Shown: one piece after another, positions 18,721 to 26,827 of the stretch
How positions within the stretch are numbered: position 1 is the stretch's first letter
Layout of the letters: each line of letters begins with the position of its first letter
DNA from: Winogradskyella haliclonae
GTDB lineage: Bacteria > Bacteroidota > Bacteroidia > Flavobacteriales > Flavobacteriaceae
Length of the DNA: 64,000 nt
NCBI RefSeq assembly: GCF_014635865.1
Contig: NZ_BMDQ01000001.1
Coordinates: 1,612,001 to 1,676,000, forward strand
Direction of reading: 5' to 3'
Made by a program: the position numbers and the translations under genes
Notes under the pieces: model-generated
The model's input: only the letters and a program-made list of their open reading frames with translations
Told to the model about the DNA's origin: nothing
Database searches by the model: none

Positions 18721-19562
18721 TATAATTTCTTTTTTTGAAGTCTGGCAGTATCTGTAAATAATTCTAAGTCTATTTTGGGTTCACCATATATATAAGTTTC
18801 ACTATTACCTGAGGCATTGAGTTTTAATGAAGTTATAATATTTAATGTAGCATCACTATTACTTTCTATTAAAAGATCTGCATTTTTAATCGTGTAGTTC
18901 TTTCCTGTAAAGTTTGCTGAATTATCGAATCGTAATGTAGCAGTTTCTGCATCACCTTCTATAGAAGCATCAGCACTTTGATAAAGGTCAAAAGATGAAA
19001 TTTTACCACTAACTAGAGCGTCAAGTTTGCTATTATCACTCATTATAAAGGATGTGCTATCTGCAACTACATTAAGTCTGCTTTTTGATTTGTTACTTGA
19101 GGTGAAGCTAAAACTGTTAGACTTAACGTTAAGATATGCTCTTGAGTTGTTTTCTGTTTTTAATTTAAAATCATTAAGTTCCATAGATGTTAATGAGCGC
19201 AACTCAGCATTGTCATAGAGTTCTACTTCTTCAAGGGCATTACTGTAGTTTACGGTGATAATGAGTTTCTTTTTAGAGGTAATACGCTTATTTGTTGTAA
19301 TACTTAAAATACCTGCACTTACATTAACATCAATAACGTCATGAAGATTATCATCTGTTTCTATTTCTACTGAGGCTTTACTGTTATAGGCGATTTTTAC
19401 ATCAAAATTATTTTTAATGATTAAAGCATTAAAATCATCAATGTAGGTTTGTTTGATAGTTACATTTCTATTTCCTTTTATTTTTTCTTTTGATTGTGCA
19501 TTGCTAAAATGTACAATTCCAAATGTTAGAAATAGAATATATATGAGTCTGTTTAGTTTCAT
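18720..19562 (-). CDS. Secreted DUF2807 (GIN-domain) protein
   Basis: The 280-residue protein has a signal peptide (MKLNRLIYILFLTFGIVHFS, cleavage after NAQ). It is followed by the GIN-domain opening GNRNVTIKQTYIDDFNALII and a run of short strands rich in Ser, Asn and Asp that should form a parallel beta helix. The family is described as adhesin-head-like and is often beside PspC proteins in Bacteroidota; its function is not established. It has a basic tail (RLQKKKL). Upstream lies a 183-base gap after the TIKI-like gene. Confidence 0.85.
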   Translation of the reverse strand: MKLNRLIYILFLTFGIVHFSNAQSKEKIKGNRNVTIKQTYIDDFNALIIKNNFDVKIAYNSKASVEIETDDNLHDVIDVNVSAGILSITTNKRITSKKKLIITVNYSNALEEVELYDNAELRSLTSMELNDFKLKTENNSRAYLNVKSNSFSFTSSNKSKSRLNVVADSTSFIMSDNSKLDALVSGKISSFDLYQSADASIEGDAETATLRFDNSANFTGKNYTIKNADLLIESNSDATLNIITSLKLNASGNSETYIYGEPKIDLELFTDTARLQKKKL

Positions 19563-19664
19563 AATTATTTATTTATAATAAACATCTTACTTGTAATTAT
19601 ACGCTTTTTTTGGCGTTACAGATGTTTATTTGAGTTTAAAATGTGTTAACTAAACAAATATATG

Positions 19665-19709
19665 CAAAAACCATCCCAAACAATGTCATGTATTTGAGAT
19701 GGTTTTTTT
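19665..19709 (-). terminator. Probable terminator of the TIKI-like gene
   Basis: AAAAACCATC-CAAA pairs with TTTG-GATGGTTTTT across one C-A mismatch and a 12-base loop. The T tract is on both strands. It lies 37 bases beyond the minus-strand stop at 19746. A second small hairpin (AACTGAA/TTCAGTT, 19711-19730) precedes it. Confidence 0.6.
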
Positions 19710-19745
19710 AAACTGAATTGTTGTTCAGTTTGGTTATTGATTGAT

Positions 19746-20603
19746 TTAATATATAATACTCTTAAGAGCTTTCTCTATTCTTGGAGCGTGACTTGCGCCC
19801 ATAGTTATGAATACAGTCTCTCCCATATTTACTTGCTCATGTATGATATTTAGCATGTGTTTGTTTCTTGCTAGATTTGAATCATTCCATATATCATGGA
19901 GATATCCAGGATAACCATAACCCGATTTAAAGGTTCTCCAATTCAATTCTGGGAAGTCTACTCTCCATATACTATCAATTTCTTGCCATTGGGAAATTGA
20001 GTTTTTTAATTTTTTATAATCTGTTCGTTCTTCTATTAATGCTTGTAAATTTTCTTCATTTCTTTCACCTTCAGGTAATTGGAAATAAGGCCTCAATGAA
20101 TAGAACATTGCTAGTTTCTTTGCTGAATGCTTTTTTGATAACATTTCAATTTCATCTTCTCTAGACGGTTCCCAAGTATATAAATCTATATTACTTTCTT
20201 TAGCTAATTGAGTAGTTAATCCGCTTTCGCCATATTTTTTGATTGGGTTGTGAATCCATTTAAAGAAAAAGCCTAGTCGACCTTCTACCAACGCAATTGT
20301 TGGTTTATATGCTTTCCAATAGTGTCTAATTGAGTCAAATTGACTATGGCTAGGATCGTTTATATGATTAGTGCCTACTACAATTACTTTTCCACCTGAC
20401 TTCGAATTCTGTGTAAATATGTATGGTCGTCGATGTTCACTAGCTATTTTCATATAAGTCTTCATATCCATTATTGGACTAACAAGCTCAACTTTATTTT
20501 TAGTTTTATAATAAGATGGGGATCTCCATATAACATCAAAATAGAATAGTATGACTACTAATGAAATTAATAAAAGAATACTATATATTACTCTTCGTGC
20601 CAT
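19746..20603 (-). CDS. Membrane-anchored TIKI/TraB-like (EreA/ChaN fold) protein
   Basis: The 285-residue protein has one N-terminal transmembrane segment (residues about 5-25) and an outside domain. The pattern fits the TIKI/TraB clan: VVGTNHINDPSHSQ near residue 75, ALVEGRLG near residue 103, and the closing ITMGASHAPRIEKAL. The paired GxxH motifs and the Glu/Arg are the proposed metal or catalytic residues of that clan. Enzyme activity is inferred, not shown. It is two bases from the GIN lipoprotein gene upstream, so the two are co-expressed. Confidence 0.65.
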   Translation of the reverse strand: MARRVIYSILLLISLVVILFYFDVIWRSPSYYKTKNKVELVSPIMDMKTYMKIASEHRRPYIFTQNSKSGGKVIVVGTNHINDPSHSQFDSIRHYWKAYKPTIALVEGRLGFFFKWIHNPIKKYGESGLTTQLAKESNIDLYTWEPSREDEIEMLSKKHSAKKLAMFYSLRPYFQLPEGERNEENLQALIEERTDYKKLKNSISQWQEIDSIWRVDFPELNWRTFKSGYGYPGYLHDIWNDSNLARNKHMLNIIHEQVNMGETVFITMGASHAPRIEKALKSIIY

Positions 20604-20605
20604 TA

Positions 20606-21340
20606 TTACTGCTTTCTAATACTACCAGAAACACCGTCATTTTTGTTTACTTTTTCTGGATTGCCTGAGTATTTAATACTTCCACCGCTTGTGGCGTTAG
20701 CTGTTAACTCCTTAGATGTATTTACAGTAATACTTGCACCACTTGTTGCAGAAACTCTAGTTGTTTTTGCTTTTAAATCTCCAGCTCTTACATAACTTCC
20801 GCTAGTAGCAGAGACATTGAGTTCATCAGTACGTCCACTGATTTTAATTCCCGCTCCACTTGTAGATTCGCATTTAAGTCTGTTGGTTATAACATCAATA
20901 TCTATATGGCTACCACTAGTAGATTCGATGGTTAGCTTGTCCATATCAAATGTATTCTCTGATATTACATAAGCACCACTTGTTGTTTCTATATCGTTTA
21001 AGTCTTTTACTGTTAGGATGACTTTTTTTGCGGTAGATGTTTTTATGTTTTCGTTAGTTGAGATTCTAAGAATACCATTGTCTTCATCTACTTCTGTAGT
21101 AATGACGTCTTGTAAGTTTTGATCTGCTTCTACTTTAAGAGAGACTGTATTACCTTTGGTTAATTCAACTTCTACGCCTCTACTTACTTTTATTTTATCA
21201 AAATCGTCAGAGATATTACGTGTTTCGATGGTGACATTTCCATCTCCAGAAACACCAGGTCCAAGGTTAATATCAAAGACGCAGGATGTCATAAATAATG
21301 CAACTATACTAACTGCGATAATTCTTGCTAATGTGCTCAT
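20606..21340 (-). CDS. GIN-domain (DUF2807) lipoprotein
   Basis: The 244-residue protein has a lipoprotein signal (MSTLARIIAVSIVALFMTSC, Cys at 20). Its head GIN domain begins GDGNVTIETRNISDDFDKI and continues in a highly regular repeat built on SATSGA/ESTSGS motifs spaced about 18-20 residues apart, as expected for a beta-helix ladder. It is the second GIN protein in 3 kb. Function unknown; envelope location is clear. It follows the PspC gene after a 131-base structured gap. Confidence 0.87.
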   Translation of the reverse strand: MSTLARIIAVSIVALFMTSCVFDINLGPGVSGDGNVTIETRNISDDFDKIKVSRGVEVELTKGNTVSLKVEADQNLQDVITTEVDEDNGILRISTNENIKTSTAKKVILTVKDLNDIETTSGAYVISENTFDMDKLTIESTSGSHIDIDVITNRLKCESTSGAGIKISGRTDELNVSATSGSYVRAGDLKAKTTRVSATSGASITVNTSKELTANATSGGSIKYSGNPEKVNKNDGVSGSIRKQ

Positions 21341-21373
21341 GATTATTTGTTTTTTTTGATTGATGATTTAAAA

Positions 21374-21469
21374 ACAGTTCAAATATTTAAAAAATGATTG
21401 GTTGGTAAAACTTTAAATACCTGAACTGTCGATTGATTGGTCTGAATTGCCAGTCTTGACGACTAGACC
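21374..21469. other. Two consecutive inverted repeats in the PspC-GIN intergenic gap
   Basis: The first pairs ACAGTTCA (21374-21381) plus TATTTAAA with TTTAAATA plus TGAACTGT (ending 21429). The second pairs GGTCT and AGTC with GACTAGACC (21439-21469), with an 8-base bulge. They lie between the PspC stop (21472) and the GIN start (21340), so they could end the PspC transcript partly or fold in the GIN leader. No T tract is seen. Confidence 0.55.
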
Positions 21470-21471
21470 AT

Positions 21472-23331
21472 TTAATTATCGTTATTATTTGTTTTGATTT
21501 CGACACCAGTTTTGTCATCTATTCTAACTTGAACATCAGAACCATTAGCTTTAATGCCATCGGAACTGATTTTTAGCTTTACGCTATCACCAGATTTAAT
21601 AACAATACCTTCATCCGAATTGATTTTTAGAGAAGCTCTTTGGTTTCTAGTCTCGTATTGAGTTTCTTCTTCGGTGCAAGATTCACAAATAACATCATCT
21701 TCAATAATTCTTAAATACTTTTCCTCCATGCCATTATCTAATATGTCATTGTAATAACTTGAATTTCTGTGAAAACTATAAGTATTATTGTCTGCGTAAA
21801 GTATAGAGCCTTCAGGTAAATAAACTATAATTGTGACTTCCTGTTCACTAAATTTATTGTCTAAGCTAGTGGTCAGATATGCATCTAGTTTTAATTCGTT
21901 GTTACTAAATGCGTAATTGTAATTTATGTTTTGAGCTCTTTGTTTTGCAACATCGTAGTTGCTCCCTGAAGCCCTTTTCTCTATAACTATTCTGCCTATT
22001 GAATCAGCTGTAGACCTTATTATAAGTCTTATGTCTGAATTATAAATGATGCGGTCATCGTTTTCTTCTCTAGCTAAACTGTAACTATTGTTGTGTCTGT
22101 AGAAATATTTATTGTAATTTTCATTAGTGACCATTTTTACTGTTAGAGTATCATTTGGTCTAATGTCTAATTGTTCTTTAACTGTAACTCTTGAGTCAAA
22201 AGCGTGTTCAGTAACTTGCTTAATACCAGTAACCGCTAATCCTATTATAGCAATAATCCACAATCCTAAGAGTGTAAATTTTGCTGGATTTCCTATAGAT
22301 TTTAAGTTATTTACTAAGATTTTTAAGCCTAGATAAAATAAAAAGAAAAATGGTATTCCTACAGCAAAAAATAGCAGAAGGGACATTAACCAAATAGGAA
22401 CATTAGCAGTATTAGCTGCATCTACAAAATCCATTCCTGGAAAGTGTACAGCATCTGTAATTCCTATAGTAAAGAAAGCAATAAGAAGTCCTAATAAGGC
22501 GCTTATACCTGTAATAATCATTATAATCCCAAAGAACTTAGCAAAGACTTTAAGAAAGAACATGACGATGTCTCCTATAGTTTCAAAAAAATTTCGTGAT
22601 TTGTTTTTTAAGCGATTACCTTGCTTTTCAAAATCGACACTTTTTACAGTTTCAGAGATATTGTCAGCGACGTTTTCAAAACCTTCTTTAATATTGTCTC
22701 CGTGTTTTTTAAAGTCTACATTTTTAACCTTCTCGGATACAACATCAATACCGTCTTTAATTTTTTTTTCGATGTTGCTAATATTTACTGGCTCACCAGT
22801 CATGGTTAGCTTTTCGGCCGTTGTGCCAGCTTCTGGGACTAAAGCCCAGAAGATGAGATAGATTAAAATGAAGGTACCACCAGAGAGTAAAGCAAATAAT
22901 GCCCAAAGTAAGCGTACCCAGACCATATCTATACCTAAATAGTGGCTAAGACCAGCTGCTACTCCGCCTATATAAGAGTTGTCCGTATCACGGTATAGTT
23001 TTTTGCTTGGTCCGCTTTTGGTTTGTCTTTGTTTTTTGTGCTGAGGTTCATCTTCAAAAATTTCATCGTCAACCAAATAATCTTCTGGTTGTCCCATGAT
23101 TGTAATAACCTCGTCAACGAGTTTTATGCCTACAACTTGTTTATCGTTTTGTATACGCTCACTAAAAAGTTCAGCGATACGTGCTTCTATATCTGATATG
23201 ATTTCTGAACGACCTTGAGAGTCTGTAAATGAACGTTTTATAGCCTCAAGATAGCGCGATAACTTAAGATATGCGTCTTCGTCTATATGGAAGAATACCC
23301 CTGCTAAATTTATATTGACTGTTTTATTCAT
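21472..23331 (-). CDS. PspC-domain membrane protein, multidomain
   Basis: The 619-residue protein starts with a soluble region (VNINLAGVFFHIDEDAYLKL). The PspC domain follows near residues 115-175 (KKLYRDTDNSYIGGVAAGLSHYLGID, then a hydrophobic hairpin), then a charged linker with two copies of a DVVSEKVKNVDFKKHG-like motif. Four hydrophobic segments lie at about 255-375, and a C-terminal beta-rich region. PspC domains sense or stabilise the inner membrane in the phage-shock response. It overlaps padR by four bases (ATGA), so PadR likely controls it. Confidence 0.88.
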   Translation of the reverse strand: MNKTVNINLAGVFFHIDEDAYLKLSRYLEAIKRSFTDSQGRSEIISDIEARIAELFSERIQNDKQVVGIKLVDEVITIMGQPEDYLVDDEIFEDEPQHKKQRQTKSGPSKKLYRDTDNSYIGGVAAGLSHYLGIDMVWVRLLWALFALLSGGTFILIYLIFWALVPEAGTTAEKLTMTGEPVNISNIEKKIKDGIDVVSEKVKNVDFKKHGDNIKEGFENVADNISETVKSVDFEKQGNRLKNKSRNFFETIGDIVMFFLKVFAKFFGIIMIITGISALLGLLIAFFTIGITDAVHFPGMDFVDAANTANVPIWLMSLLLFFAVGIPFFFLFYLGLKILVNNLKSIGNPAKFTLLGLWIIAIIGLAVTGIKQVTEHAFDSRVTVKEQLDIRPNDTLTVKMVTNENYNKYFYRHNNSYSLAREENDDRIIYNSDIRLIIRSTADSIGRIVIEKRASGSNYDVAKQRAQNINYNYAFSNNELKLDAYLTTSLDNKFSEQEVTIIVYLPEGSILYADNNTYSFHRNSSYYNDILDNGMEEKYLRIIEDDVICESCTEEETQYETRNQRASLKINSDEGIVIKSGDSVKLKISSDGIKANGSDVQVRIDDKTGVEIKTNNNDN

Positions 23332-23669
23332 TTTTTTGTAGTTTTTGTACGTGTTACTAGGTTTACTGCATTTTGTAATTCACTCCAAGTCGTGTTTAAT
23401 TCTTTAAGGAATAGCTTTCCTGTTTCTGTAAGACCATAATACTTTCTTGGTGGCCCAGAAGTGGATTCTTCCCAGCGATAATTGAGAAGCCCTGCGTTTT
23501 TTAATCTTGTCAATAGCGGATATATTGTTCCTTCTACAACAAGCATTTTTGCGTCTTTAAGCGTACCAAGAATTTCTGCAACGTATGCATCATCATCTTT
23601 TAAGATGGATAAAATGCAGTATTCTAAAACGCCTTTACGCATTTGTGCTTTTGTGTTTTCTATCTTCAT
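23328..23669 (-). CDS. PadR-family transcriptional regulator
   Basis: The 113-residue DNA-binding protein has the PadR winged helix: RKGVLEYCILSILKDDDAYV, the recognition region EGTIYPLLTRLKNAGLLNY near residue 50, and the wing SGPPRKYYGLTETG near residue 75. PadR proteins dimerise and repress their own operon, with release on a ligand or stress. It is the first gene of the padR-PspC unit with a four-base overlap, which suggests local control of the envelope genes downstream. Confidence 0.93.
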   Translation of the reverse strand: MKIENTKAQMRKGVLEYCILSILKDDDAYVAEILGTLKDAKMLVVEGTIYPLLTRLKNAGLLNYRWEESTSGPPRKYYGLTETGKLFLKELNTTWSELQNAVNLVTRTKTTKK

Positions 23670-23751
23670 ACTTTTATGAGATTAACATTTAATAAACTGT
23701 TCATTTTTTGATTGATTTGATTGATGATTGGCTGAAATAATCCAGCATATA

Positions 23752-24198
23752 TTATTTTAAAAAATTGATTGTAAGCGGATAATTATAGTCTTTTCCATCT
23801 CTAGCAGATATACTAGCTTTTACAATAAGCGCTAACTCTATTAAAAACCCAAGAAAAGCAATGATACCTATGCCACCAGTTATGTATAGTAGCGGAGAAG
23901 GTCTTACTATATTAATATGAAAATCGTAAAACCCATTGAAATCTATAAAGTCGATACCGTTAAAGACTTTAAAAATGAAAAATGGGATACTAATTGTACC
24001 AATAATTAGGGCATATAAAAGAATACTAATCTGAAAATTAATGGCTTGTTTACCATGTTTATCAACAAAGTCTGATTTATCTTTATTAGTTATCCATAAT
24101 ACAATAGGACCTATAAAATTTCCAAAAGGGATTAGAAATCTTGAAAAAGTAGATAAATGTATAAAAGTTGCTATGTTTTTATGATGCTCTGTTGTCAT
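23752..24198 (-). CDS. DUF4870-family membrane protein
   Basis: The 148-residue protein has the family pattern: LSTFSRFLIPFGNFIGPIVLWITNK near residue 15, KHGKQAINFQISILLY near residue 48, and three to four hydrophobic helices. Its role is unknown. It is 83 bases upstream of padR on the same strand and may belong to the same unit. The intervening sequence holds repeated TGATTGAT units. Confidence 0.87.
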   Translation of the reverse strand: MTTEHHKNIATFIHLSTFSRFLIPFGNFIGPIVLWITNKDKSDFVDKHGKQAINFQISILLYALIIGTISIPFFIFKVFNGIDFIDFNGFYDFHINIVRPSPLLYITGGIGIIAFLGFLIELALIVKASISARDGKDYNYPLTINFLK

Positions 24199-24406
24199 TT
24201 TACAAAATTATATAATAGTTTCTTATGCAAATATATATCCAAAAAAAGGTATTATGCAAAACATAGTACTAAAAATTAACAATTTATTAACATATTAAAG
24301 TACGTAAATATGTTGCTTAAATAAGTGAAATCATACAGTTATTATGGGTGCTTTATGAAGAGATGATTTGGTAAATAAAAATATTGTAAACTAGAGTCAA
24401 AACTAT

Positions 24407-24493
24407 TTAGAGATTCCTCAAGTATAAATATTCACGTAGTTTATATACTAAGAAGAGTAGAAATGCTATAGCGAGAATATATATAAACTTCAT
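24407..24493 (-). CDS. Candidate 28-residue membrane peptide
   Basis: In the 431-base gap before DUF4442, a minus-strand ATG frame of 28 codons reads MKFIYILAIAFLLFLVYKLR and ends YLRNL. It has one hydrophobic helix with basic residues after it. The leader ends AATCAATCATT directly before ATG, like other minus-strand genes nearby. No homology can be checked here, so it may be chance. The rest of the gap (24199-24406, 24494-24568) is AT-rich with nothing else I can identify. Confidence 0.4.
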   Translation of the reverse strand: MKFIYILAIAFLLFLVYKLREYLYLRNL

Positions 24494-24568
24494 AATGATT
24501 GATTATCGTCTATTGATATAACAGTTAAGACGTAATAACACCTACTTTTTTAATAAAATGTGAACTTC

Positions 24569-24588
24569 GGTAATAACTAGTTATTGCC
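24569..24588. promoter_or_regulatory. 20-base palindrome upstream of the DUF4442 gene
   Basis: GGTAATAACTAGTTATTGCC is self-complementary at 18 of 20 positions, with a perfect 14-base core. It lies 41 bases before the ATG, so it could be a repressor operator. Confidence 0.4.
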
Positions 24589-24629
24589 AATGTGATATAT
24601 TTATAACTTATAATTCATTAGGTTTCATT

Positions 24630-25085
24630 ATGAAAATATCACCACGAAAATTAAATTCCTTTTTATTATTCAAATTGCCAGCAGCATATTTTACAGGCGT
24701 AAGAACTAAGTATTTAGATTATAATAAATGTACGGTTAGTGTAAAGCATCGTTGGATTAATCAAAATCCATTTAACTCAATGTTTTGGGCTGTACAGGGC
24801 ATGGCAGCTGAACTTACTACTGGTGCTTTAGTAATGAAAAAGATTAGTGATAGTGGTCAAAAAATATCAATGTTAGTGGCTAATAACAATGCATCATTTA
24901 CAAAGAAAGCCACAGGAAGAATTACTTTTGAATGTAATGAGGGTTATAAAATTGATGAGGCTATTGCTAATGCTATTGATACTAAAGAAGGTCAAACCGT
25001 TTGGTTAAATGCTAAAGGTATTAATAAAGAAGGAGTACAAGTATCTGATTTTAATTTTGAATGGACGCTTAAAGTAAAGTGTTAA
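24630..25085 (+). CDS. DUF4442 (hotdog-fold) protein
   Basis: The 151-residue protein matches DUF4442, a thioesterase-like hotdog family. Blocks are FKLPAAYFTGVRTKYLDYN near the N-terminus, VKHRWINQNPFNSMFWAVQG near residue 38, and AELTTGALVMKKI. The central helix region HRWxNxNPFxSxFxAxxGxAAEL is diagnostic. The family may hydrolyse or bind acyl-CoA-like substrates, but the activity is not known. It is a monocistronic cytosolic gene by spacing. Confidence 0.88.
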   Translation: MKISPRKLNSFLLFKLPAAYFTGVRTKYLDYNKCTVSVKHRWINQNPFNSMFWAVQGMAAELTTGALVMKKISDSGQKISMLVANNNASFTKKATGRITFECNEGYKIDEAIANAIDTKEGQTVWLNAKGINKEGVQVSDFNFEWTLKVKC

Positions 25086-25163
25086 TACTTTTGATAATAA
25101 CTTGTAACAAAACTATTATCTATCCAACATATAAGTAAATCAACAAAAAAAACAATCAATAAA

Positions 25164-25964
25164 ATGACAGCACACGAAATAGATTACCGCATTTACGGAG
25201 AAGAAATGCAATATGTAGAAATAGAACTAGACCCGCAAGAAGGCGTTATTGCTGAATCTGGAAGTTTTATGATGATGGATGATGGGATAAAAATGGATAC
25301 TATTTTTGGAGACGGTTCGCAAAAAGACAAAGGCTTTTTAGGTAAGATATTAGGTGCAGGAAAACGTATTCTTACAGGTGAGAGTTTATTTATGACTGCA
25401 TTTTACAATGACCTTGTAGGTAAACGCAATGTATCATTTGCATCACCATATCCAGGAAAAATTATACCAATTGATTTAACAGAATTTGGAGGCAAGTTTA
25501 TATGCCAAAAAGATGCTTTCTTATGTGCAGCAAAGGGTGTAGGTATAGGTATTGAGTTTTCCAAAAAATTAGGAAGAGGTTTATTTGGAGGTGAAGGCTT
25601 TATTATGCAAAAGTTAGAAGGTGATGGTATGGCATTTGTCCATGCTGGAGGCACTATGGCTGAGCGCACACTTGAAGCTGGTGAAATTATGCGTGTCGAT
25701 ACCGGGTGTATTGTAGGTTTTACTCAAGATATAGATTATGATATTGAATTTGTAGGTGGTATCAAAAATTCAATTTTTGGTGGAGAAGGTCTGTTTTTTG
25801 CAAAGTTAGAAGGGCCTGGAAAAGTTTATATCCAATCGTTACCATTTAGTAGATTAGCTGACCGTGTTATTGCTTCTGCTCCAAAAGCAGGTGGTAAAGG
25901 TAGAGGAGAAGGTAGTATTTTAGGAGGTTTAGGAGATTTATTAGATGGAGATAATCGATTTTAA
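25164..25964 (+). CDS. AIM24/TIGR00266-family protein
   Basis: The 266-residue protein belongs to the AIM24-like beta-roll family. Signs are the glycine-rich body with [19 protein letters not shown] near residue 13, [16 protein letters not shown] near residue 70, the repeated [20 protein letters not shown], and the glycine-rich tail [20 protein letters not shown]. The biochemical role is not known. It has no signal peptide, so it is cytosolic. Its start ATG is preceded by an A-rich leader typical of the phylum. Confidence 0.9.
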   Translation: MTAHEIDYRIYGEEMQYVEIELDPQEGVIAESGSFMMMDDGIKMDTIFGDGSQKDKGFLGKILGAGKRILTGESLFMTAFYNDLVGKRNVSFASPYPGKIIPIDLTEFGGKFICQKDAFLCAAKGVGIGIEFSKKLGRGLFGGEGFIMQKLEGDGMAFVHAGGTMAERTLEAGEIMRVDTGCIVGFTQDIDYDIEFVGGIKNSIFGGEGLFFAKLEGPGKVYIQSLPFSRLADRVIASAPKAGGKGRGEGSILGGLGDLLDGDNRF

Positions 25965-26000
25965 TTTTCGTTAATCGGATTTTTTTAACATAAGAAGCTG

Positions 26001-26024
26001 TTAATTTTTAGATCTAAAAATTAA
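26001..26024. repeat. Perfect 24-base palindrome
   Basis: TTAATTTTTAGA and its exact complement meet at 26012/26013, with AGATCT in the centre. It lies 37 bases after the AIM24 stop. It has no loop and no directly following T tract (TTAAACTAAAC), so it is either a weak terminator for AIM24 or a protein-binding site. Confidence 0.5.
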
Positions 26025-26119
26025 ACTAAACTATTTTTTTTCTAAATTTAAGTATTATTAAAAAATAGCCTATTGAATTAAAACTACCTTTCGTTTAACT
26101 AAAAACCCCCATTATAACT

Positions 26120-26317
26120 ATGGCGAGAGCAATGTTCGAGTACACGAAAACTGTACTCAGTAAGGTGAGTTTTGATGCCACACTTTTCTGTAAAGAAGTT
26201 GAAAAAGCAGTAAAACGCCTATTACCATACGAATTAGAGGAATTGCGAATATTTATTCAAAGTTTAATACATCAAAACCCAGAATTAAACCAATGTTTGG
26301 TTTATCTTAAAGCATAA
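26120..26317 (+). CDS. Small conserved protein, function unknown
   Basis: I recall close relatives of this 65-residue protein in many flavobacteria, but no function. It has no signal peptide or membrane segment. The N-terminal half reads MARAMFEYTKTVLSKVSFDA, followed by LFCKEVEKAVKRLLPYELEE and an amphipathic end. The helical content is high. It is followed directly by a terminator, so it forms its own unit or ends the AIM24 transcript. Codon use and composition match its neighbours. Confidence 0.82.
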   Translation: MARAMFEYTKTVLSKVSFDATLFCKEVEKAVKRLLPYELEELRIFIQSLIHQNPELNQCLVYLKA

Positions 26318-26347
26318 AAAAAAGCGACTTATGAGTCGCTTTTTTTA
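26316..26347 (+). terminator. Terminator of the 65-residue protein gene
   Basis: AGCGACT and AGTCGCT flank a four-base loop, preceded by an A run and followed by T7. It directly follows the stop codon. Confidence 0.9.
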
Positions 26348-26358
26348 GTTTCATAGAC

Positions 26359-26366
26359 TATTTTTG
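26359..26366 (+). promoter_or_regulatory. -7 element for the Cys-motif membrane protein gene
   Basis: TATTTTTG matches TAnnTTTG exactly. It overlaps an in-frame TTG at 26364, so transcription would start after that codon. This favours the ATG at 26394 as the real start. Confidence 0.6.
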
Positions 26367-26393
26367 CGAAAATTTTTTTCCTTGAAGAAATTA

Positions 26394-26765
26394 ATGGTAT
26401 ATATCTTATTTCTGGCCTTTGCTTTAAGACCTATTTGCTTCGTCGGAAATGTTCTTTACTACCAACTTAACATAGATTACATTATAGAGACGTATTGTGT
26501 AAATGTAGACAAACCCAAACTGCAATGTAATGGAAAGTGTCATTTAGCTAAATCTGTAGATGTGTCTGCATCGGACACAGAGGTGCCAGAAAAGCAGATG
26601 GCTTTAATACATGAGTCTTTTTACCCTTTATATTTTCAAGATTGCGAGAAACAGAAATTTCGTAATTCAACTAGTATACCTAAAAAAGAGAATTGGAGAC
26701 ATTTAAATGTTATTCAATTTCAATTGATTTATAACTCGTTTCATCCGCCAGAAACCTTAATCTAA
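26394..26765 (+). CDS. Small Cys-motif membrane or exported protein, possibly copper-related
   Basis: From the ATG at 26394 the protein has 123 residues, with a hydrophobic N-terminus (MVYILFLAFALRPICFVGN) and then a conserved-looking segment with Cys-x(9)-Cys-x(3)-Cys (YCVNVDKPKLQCNGKCHLAK). Relatives I recall in Bacteroidota carry the same CxGKCxL pattern near outer-membrane receptors and metal genes. The pattern suggests metal binding or a disulfide; I cannot prove either. The next gene, 62 bases on, is a Met/His-rich barrel, and the two probably form an operon. Confidence 0.7.
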   Translation: MVYILFLAFALRPICFVGNVLYYQLNIDYIIETYCVNVDKPKLQCNGKCHLAKSVDVSASDTEVPEKQMALIHESFYPLYFQDCEKQKFRNSTSIPKKENWRHLNVIQFQLIYNSFHPPETLI

Positions 26766-26827
26766 TTAGGGCAAGCTGTTTCAGCTTAAAAATTTATAAA
26801 TCAATAATTCATTCTAAATAATACGTA

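Noticed and set aside
23698-23724. Repeated TGATTGAT units upstream of padR, considered as a regulatory repeat
   Set aside because: Similar AATCAATCA leaders precede several unrelated genes here, so it is probably a general leader composition and not a specific operator.
26364-26393. Upstream TTG start for the Cys-motif protein
   Set aside because: The -7 promoter element overlaps it, so the codon would not be in the mRNA.
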